From NCBI GenBank assembly GCA_021740385.1, contig JAIOZY010000032.1, forward strand, positions 1-58,137: a DNA stretch of 58,137 bases, in the 5' to 3' direction. Of this stretch, positions 53,964 through 58,137 are shown in pieces. The position numbers were made by a program, and so were the translations under genes. This DNA comes from Prolixibacteraceae bacterium. Lineage in GTDB: Bacteria > Bacteroidota > Bacteroidia > Bacteroidales > Prolixibacteraceae. The notes below the pieces were generated by a model that worked only from the letters and a program-made list of their open reading frames with translations, did no database searches and was not told where the DNA came from. Every line of letters starts with the position of its first letter. The first letter of the stretch is position 1.

Positions 53964-55526
53964 ATGCAAAACAAAAAAATACGAATATTGTGGGCCGATG
54001 ATGAGATTGACTTGTTAAAACCGCACATTATTTTTCTCGAGAACAAAGGTTACGAGGTCGATACATCAACCAATGGTTCCGATGCCATCGATATGGTAAA
54101 GGAACAGCAATACGACATCATCTTTCTTGATGAGAATATGCCCGGTTATACCGGACTTGAAACCCTCTCTCAAATTAAAGAGATAAACAGCAATGTGCCC
54201 GTGGTGATGATCACCAAAAGTGAAGAGGAGGCCATCATGGATGAGGCAATCGGGTCGAAAATGGCCGACTACCTTATCAAGCCTGTAAATCCAAAGCAAA
54301 TGCTCCTTACCATTAAGAAAAATGTGAATAAAAGGGAATTGGTAACCCGTCAAACCACTTCGGCTTACCAAATGGAATTCACCAAACTGGGCATGAAAAT
54401 AAACGATTCGCTTTCGATTAACGACTGGGTTGAGGTGTACAAAAAGCTTACGTTTTGGGAAATGGAACTCAGTACTTCCGACGATAAAGCCATGGACGAA
54501 GTGCTGCAAATGCAAAAAAATGAAGCCAACAATGCCTTTTGCCGTTTTGTGAAACGCACTTACCAGGAATGGCTGAACCCCGAAAACCCTGACCGGCCCG
54601 TAATGTCGCCCGATCTGTTCCGCAAACGGGTTTTCCCTTTGCTGGATCAGGGGAAGAAAGTATTTGTTTTGCTTATCGACAACATACGTTACGACCAGTG
54701 GCGGGCATTGAGCCACGTTTTTAATGACTATTATTCGGTAGTGAACGATGAAATATACTTTTCAATACTGCCCACGGCAACCATGTATGCCCGCAACAGT
54801 ATTTTTGCCGGATTGATGCCGTCCGATATCAAACAGGTTTACCCCGAATACTGGCTTGAAGATGATAACGAAGAAGGTGGAAAAAACAGCTTTGAAGAAG
54901 AGTTGCTCATAAAACAAATGACACGTAATGGCCGAAAAGAAAAGCTCTTTTTTGAAAAGGTAACCTCATCGAAACCCGGGCGGAAAAGCACCGAAAACCT
55001 GAACCGGATTTTGCACTCCGATTTGGCGGTACTTGTGCTCAATTTTGTCGATATGATTTCGCACGCCCGCACCGAAATGAACATGATAAAAGAACTGGCA
55101 GGTACCGAAGCTGCCTACCGCTCGCTTACTATTAGCTGGTTTAAATACTCGGGGCTAACCGATCTTCTTAAAGAACTAAGCGCGAACAACTATGAGCTGA
55201 TCCTTACTACCGACCACGGTACAATAAAAGTAGACTCGCCCATTAAGGTTGTAGGTGAGCGCAATACCAACACAAACCTGAGGTATAAACTTGGCCGTAA
55301 CCTGAAATACAACTCCAGGGAAGTTTTTGAAGTGAAAAGGCCCGCCGATGTACGCCTGCCAGCACCCAATGTAAGCACATCATTCATATTTGCCATGAAC
55401 CAGGATTTTTTTGCCTACCCAAATAATTTCAATTATTTTGTTAATTATTACAAAAATACGTTCCAGCACGGGGGAATATCGCTCGAAGAGATGCTTATTC
55501 CAATTGTGCACATGCAACCCCGGTAG
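53964..55526 (+). CDS. porX: T9SS response regulator with PglZ domain (PorX)
   Basis: 520 residues. Receiver domain (1-120): acidic pocket Asp12-Asp13, phospho-acceptor Asp56 in IIFLDENMPGYTG, and the KP pair in YLIKPVNP. A helical middle (~125-210) leads to an alkaline-phosphatase-like PglZ domain (~215-515): VFVLLIDNIRYDQW, ILPTATMYARNSIFAG (nucleophile Thr region), LTTDHGTIKV (metal ligands), QHGGISLEEMLIPI. PorX with the PorY kinase controls T9SS genes in Porphyromonas and Flavobacterium, and the PglZ part is reported to be a zinc-dependent oligonucleotide phosphodiesterase. PorY is not in this window. Confidence 0.92.
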   Translation: MQNKKIRILWADDEIDLLKPHIIFLENKGYEVDTSTNGSDAIDMVKEQQYDIIFLDENMPGYTGLETLSQIKEINSNVPVVMITKSEEEAIMDEAIGSKMADYLIKPVNPKQMLLTIKKNVNKRELVTRQTTSAYQMEFTKLGMKINDSLSINDWVEVYKKLTFWEMELSTSDDKAMDEVLQMQKNEANNAFCRFVKRTYQEWLNPENPDRPVMSPDLFRKRVFPLLDQGKKVFVLLIDNIRYDQWRALSHVFNDYYSVVNDEIYFSILPTATMYARNSIFAGLMPSDIKQVYPEYWLEDDNEEGGKNSFEEELLIKQMTRNGRKEKLFFEKVTSSKPGRKSTENLNRILHSDLAVLVLNFVDMISHARTEMNMIKELAGTEAAYRSLTISWFKYSGLTDLLKELSANNYELILTTDHGTIKVDSPIKVVGERNTNTNLRYKLGRNLKYNSREVFEVKRPADVRLPAPNVSTSFIFAMNQDFFAYPNNFNYFVNYYKNTFQHGGISLEEMLIPIVHMQPR

Positions 55527-55683
55527 CCCGGTAAATGCAGTTTTTAAAACATGTTTTTTACGAACATACGGCTTAAATTGATGAACACCCTGTTATTTGA
55601 CTTTTCAATTTCGTATTATTGTATTAGAATAACGGACAGGTAATAATCCGGAATTATTGAATAACCGATAAAACAAGATACTT

Positions 55684-56772
55684 GTGAAAAACACATATTG
55701 CATAATAATGGCAGGCGGTATTGGCAGCCGTTTTTGGCCATTGAGTAAAACTTCAAGGCCCAAACAATTTATCGACATACTGGGAACCGGCGAAACGCTT
55801 ATACAGCAAACATTCAGAAGGTTATCAAAGCTTTGCCCACCCGAGAATTTTCTGGTGGTTACAAACCTCGATTACCGTGATATGGTATTGAAACAACTAC
55901 CACAATTTAAAAAAGAACAGGTTTTGTGTGAACCCTTGAGACGGAACACTGCTCCGTGTGTTGCTTATGCCTGTCATAAAATAAACAAATTGAATAAAGA
56001 TGCAAACATTATTGTAGCCCCTTCGGACCACATCATTACCAACGAAGAAGAATTTGGTAAACAGTTGGCAAACGGGCTCGATTTTGTAGCTCAAAACGAT
56101 GCCCTCCTTACCCTGGGAATAACTCCCAACCGCCCCGAAACCGGCTACGGGTACATTCAGATTAATGGCAGCGTTAAATACGACACCATTAACAACCTTT
56201 ATAAAGTGAAAACCTTTACCGAAAAACCCGATTTGAAAATGGCAAAGGTTTTTGTCGAAAGTGGCGAATTTTTCTGGAACTCGGGAATATTTATCTGGTC
56301 GCTGAAGTCGATAATGAAAGCCTTCGAAACGCATTTAAGCGAGGTTAACGAACTATTTTCAAAAGGTGATAAATACTATTATACGCCTGAAGAAGACGCC
56401 TTTTTGAATAAAGCATATTCCGAATGTCCCAATATTTCAATCGACTACGGGGTAATGGAAAAAGCCCGGAACGTGTATGTACTTTGTGCCGATTTTGGCT
56501 GGAGTGACCTCGGTACCTGGGGATCGTTGTGGGACAATTCACAAAGGGACGATAACGGCAACGCAATAAACGGCAATAACGTAATGCTTTACAATACCAA
56601 AAACTGTATTTTAAATGTCGACAATGAAAAACTGGTTGTAGCCGAGGGGCTCGACGGGTACATTGTTGTTGAAGCCGACGGTACCCTGCTGATTTGCCGT
56701 AAAGAAAACGAGCAGCAAATTCGCCAGTTTGTTAACGATGTAAGGATTAACAAAGGGGATCAGTACGTTTAA
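55684..56772 (+). CDS. manC: Mannose-1-phosphate guanylyltransferase
   Basis: 362 residues from GTG 55684; the first in-frame ATG would cut into the essential MAGGIGSRFWPLSKTSRPKQF nucleotide-binding loop, so GTG is the start. It makes GDP-mannose from mannose-1-phosphate and GTP for glycan synthesis. Also seen: IVAPSDHIITNEEEF, GYGYIQIN, FTEKPDLKMAK, FWNSGIFIWS and ISIDYGVMEKA. It is the short form without the C-terminal phosphomannose isomerase domain. Its stop codon lies inside a hexanucleotide repeat. Confidence 0.95.
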   Translation: MKNTYCIIMAGGIGSRFWPLSKTSRPKQFIDILGTGETLIQQTFRRLSKLCPPENFLVVTNLDYRDMVLKQLPQFKKEQVLCEPLRRNTAPCVAYACHKINKLNKDANIIVAPSDHIITNEEEFGKQLANGLDFVAQNDALLTLGITPNRPETGYGYIQINGSVKYDTINNLYKVKTFTEKPDLKMAKVFVESGEFFWNSGIFIWSLKSIMKAFETHLSEVNELFSKGDKYYYTPEEDAFLNKAYSECPNISIDYGVMEKARNVYVLCADFGWSDLGTWGSLWDNSQRDDNGNAINGNNVMLYNTKNCILNVDNEKLVVAEGLDGYIVVEADGTLLICRKENEQQIRQFVNDVRINKGDQYV

Positions 56773-56843
56773 GGTTAAGGTTAAGGTTAAGGTTGAGGTT
56801 GAGGCTTTAGGTTGAGGTTGAGGTTGAGGTTGAGGTTGAGAGG
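56769..56843 (+). repeat. TTAAGG/TTGAGG hexanucleotide tandem repeat overlapping the manC stop
   Basis: Four TTAAGG units (56769-56792), two TTGAGG (56793-56804), an irregular CTTTAGG (56805-56811), four TTGAGG (56812-56835) and a partial unit ending in AGAGG. The manC stop TAA (56770-56772) is part of the first unit. Unit count could vary by slippage without affecting the protein, because the stop comes first. Confidence 0.85.
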
Positions 56844-56887
56844 TGCCTGGATAAAATAGGATAAAGCTTCTATTTATTTATCATGCT

Positions 56888-56956
56888 TGTCTGCTTCGCG
56901 TTATTATTGTTATCCCTTAACTTATAGTTTTTTAACACCAATAATAAAAACTATAA
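56888..56956. repeat. GCTTCGC motif with adjacent 11-bp inverted repeat
   Basis: TTGTCTGCTTCGCGTTAT at 56888-56905 resembles the block at 24635-24652, and TTATAGTTTTT (56922-56932) is inverted as AAAAACTATAA (56946-56956). Together with the hexamer repeat this fills much of the 293-base gap 56773-57065; the remainder is A+T-rich and holds no recognised gene. Confidence 0.45.
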
Positions 56957-57065
56957 CTAATTTTCACAAAGGCTAAGGTTTGTTAGCTTTCCTTCAATAT
57001 TGTTAAACCTTATTTCAATATCTTAACTCAATTACAGTTTAACTTGCAGGGGAAATCACCTTGCT

Positions 57066-57614
57066 ATGAAATGGTTACTTTTAATTGGATTATTTGCATT
57101 ACCTGTATTATTGAAATGCCAGCCCGTAACTTCTGAAAATAAATATTTCAAGGGGTATGTACTATCGGCCGACTCGATGCCGGTTGAGAGTGCATACCTT
57201 GTTAGTTACCTTTCGTTAAAAGCATACACAACCAATGCCAAAGGCTATTACAGCATTCCGGCCGAACCAAGCGATTCGTTTGCCATCGTACACATTTCGT
57301 ACGCGAGAAAAATAGTGGTTGCCAACACGCTCGCGGCAGACAGTAACACGATCATTCTCGATTTTTCACCCTATGAAATCCGAATGGTAGACATCAAATT
57401 CCGCGACCTTGAGATGGAATATTTCGAAAAAAACATGGCGCAAATCAAATCTGAATTATCGAAAGAGCTGTACCTGAGCCGGAATCACGATTTTATTCAC
57501 AATGCTTATGCCCCACAGCCCCCGCCAGCAGGTTATGTAAGGATAGCGCCGCTTGAAATAATCGACAGGTTAATACAGAATATCGAACGGTTAAAAAAGC
57601 AGTTTGATGATTAA
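57066..57614 (+). CDS. Secreted carboxypeptidase-regulatory-like domain protein
   Basis: 182 residues. Signal peptide (MKWLLLIGLFALPVLLKCQP). Residues ~27-105 form a CarboxypepD-regulatory-like beta-sandwich (FKGYVLSADSMPVESAYLVS, YTTNAKGYYSIPA, DSFAIVHISYARKIV), as at the N-terminus of TonB receptors but without plug or barrel. Residues 115-182 are helical (YFEKNMAQIKSELSKELYL, IIDRLIQNIERLKK). Such small stand-alone proteins are common in Bacteroidota; function unknown. Confidence 0.75.
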   Translation: MKWLLLIGLFALPVLLKCQPVTSENKYFKGYVLSADSMPVESAYLVSYLSLKAYTTNAKGYYSIPAEPSDSFAIVHISYARKIVVANTLAADSNTIILDFSPYEIRMVDIKFRDLEMEYFEKNMAQIKSELSKELYLSRNHDFIHNAYAPQPPPAGYVRIAPLEIIDRLIQNIERLKKQFDD

Positions 57615-57676
57615 ACGGGACAGTTGTTGAAACACAACCAGATCTTTTTCATCTTATTATTTTTTATGAAAATGAT

Positions 57677-57684
57677 TATCTTTG
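57677..57684 (+). promoter_or_regulatory. -7 element for the small secreted protein
   Basis: TATCTTTG, exact consensus, 24 bases before the ATG at 57709. No -33 box at the normal distance. Confidence 0.45.
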
Positions 57685-57708
57685 AAAAAAATCTAAAAAC
57701 AGGATGCT

Positions 57709-58005
57709 ATGAACAAAAGAATCGTTACCACTGTATTTGCACTAATCTTTTTTTTAGTAAGCTACAATTCCGTTTTTTGTCAATCAGTATCCCCTTTTAC
57801 CGGACAACCTGTTGATGAGCCTGCTTTAGCCGCTCCATTTACACTTGAAGTTTTATTTGGCATTTCAGGCCCTTCGCCCAACAATGTCTTGATTTTAAAC
57901 GGTATAAATGTTCCCATATCCTATACAGGGTGGTTTTGTAGTAATGGTTTGCACAGCACAACACTCTTAAACTATGGTTGCGGGCAAGATATAATGGGTT
58001 ACTAA
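57709..58005 (+). CDS. Small secreted protein of unknown function
   Basis: 98 residues; family not recognised. A clear signal peptide (MNKRIVTTVFALIFFLVSYN) with probable cleavage near FCQ leaves a ~73-residue mature chain. It is hydrophobic/Gly/Pro-rich with two Cys in the C-terminal third (GWFCSNGL, YGCGQ) that could form a disulfide. It has its own -7 element and no partner gene; the next thing downstream is the nested inverted repeat at the window edge. The open frame, signal peptide and promoter together support a real gene. Confidence 0.6.
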   Translation: MNKRIVTTVFALIFFLVSYNSVFCQSVSPFTGQPVDEPALAAPFTLEVLFGISGPSPNNVLILNGINVPISYTGWFCSNGLHSTTLLNYGCGQDIMGY

Positions 58006-58057
58006 TGTTTCGCAGATGTGTAAAATATTGATTTTAAGCTAATTTTATATAAAAAAA

Positions 58058-58133
58058 GTAGCATGAATTCATTGTTAAATCCCTAAATTTTAGTAAATTA
58101 GGGGTGAATACAAAAACAAAAAAAACATGCTAC
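58058..58133. mobile_element. Nested inverted repeat, possible left end of an insertion sequence
   Basis: GTAGCATG (58058-58065) is inverted as CATGCTAC (58126-58133). Inside it, ATTCA/TGAAT and CCCTAA/TTAGGG are also inverted, so the whole 76-base stretch can fold on itself. The ATG at 58127 lies within the right arm and begins MLQ, as do several transposases (IS1182 group, for example), but only three codons and two bases are in view. Confidence 0.35.
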
Positions 58134-58137
58134 AGAG
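58127..58137 (+). CDS. Possible start of a gene truncated by the window edge
   Basis: ATG CTA CAG AG at the very end, after an A-rich leader. Only the first three residues (MLQ) are seen. The position next to the nested inverted repeat suggests a transposase, but the evidence is minimal. Confidence 0.2.

Noticed and set aside
56769-56843. CRISPR-like array
   Set aside because: The unit is six bases with no spacers, so this is a simple tandem repeat.

Overview
The window looks like chromosome of a Bacteroidota bacterium, most likely a Bacteroidales/Marinilabiliales-type organism; the exact family is inference. The evidence is a fused LpxC-FabZ gene, SusC/TonB-type receptors with carboxypeptidase-like domains, DUF4249 and DUF4296 lipoproteins, type IX secretion genes (porW, porX) plus a cargo protein with a C-terminal sorting domain, and repeated TAnnTTTG (-7) promoter elements with few Shine-Dalgarno sites. 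No tRNA, rRNA, CRISPR array or prophage was recognised.

Layout. 0-3.9 kb: the 3' end of a TonB-dependent receptor, an outer-membrane-protein remnant, a split ThrE/YjjPB-type exporter, a STAS/SEC14-like protein and a vestige of a second yjjB-like 3' end. 3.9-7.6 kb: an AT-rich two-gene restriction-modification-like module (large N6-adenine methyltransferase plus a small protein with PD-(D/E)XK residues) that abuts queG. 8.6-14.2 kb: a TonB receptor/DUF4249 pair, then a decayed patch (an ATPase gene with an amber codon beside Walker A, a short DUF2490-like protein, and a CotH-like lipoprotein lacking its kinase core). 14.4-21.5 kb: dipeptidyl peptidase III, glmS, a half-size GT5 glycogen-synthase-like protein, panC-panD and nagB. 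21.6-29.5 kb: a T9SS-targeted lipase, radA, a DUF4296 lipoprotein, a radical SAM protein and a GH31 homologue with its catalytic centre deleted. 29.7-34.5 kb: the rimP-nusA-infB operon. 34.7-39.2 kb: an HD hydrolase and the lipid A genes lpxD, lpxC-fabZ and lpxA. 39.4-45.8 kb: thiL and the sufB-sufC-sufD-sufS iron-sulfur cluster operon, with palindromic REP-like elements. 45.9-49.6 kb: a methyltransferase, two lipoproteins and an AraC-type regulator. 50.0-55.5 kb: porW and porX, the T9SS accessory and response-regulator pair. 55.7-58.1 kb: GDP-mannose pyrophosphorylase, a hexanucleotide tandem repeat, a carboxypeptidase-regulatory-like protein, a small secreted protein, and a nested inverted repeat at the edge that may be the left end of an insertion sequence.

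How the genes connect. Most of the window is envelope biology and housekeeping: lipid A synthesis (lpxD/lpxC-fabZ/lpxA), amino-sugar balance (glmS makes and nagB removes glucosamine-6-phosphate), GDP-mannose supply, pantothenate (panCD), thiamine (thiL), Fe-S clusters (suf, used by queG and the radical SAM enzyme), and T9SS export (porW/porX) with a lipase cargo in the same window. The unusual material is the restriction module, several genes caught in decay with clearly locatable lesions, and a dense set of small palindromic intergenic repeats.
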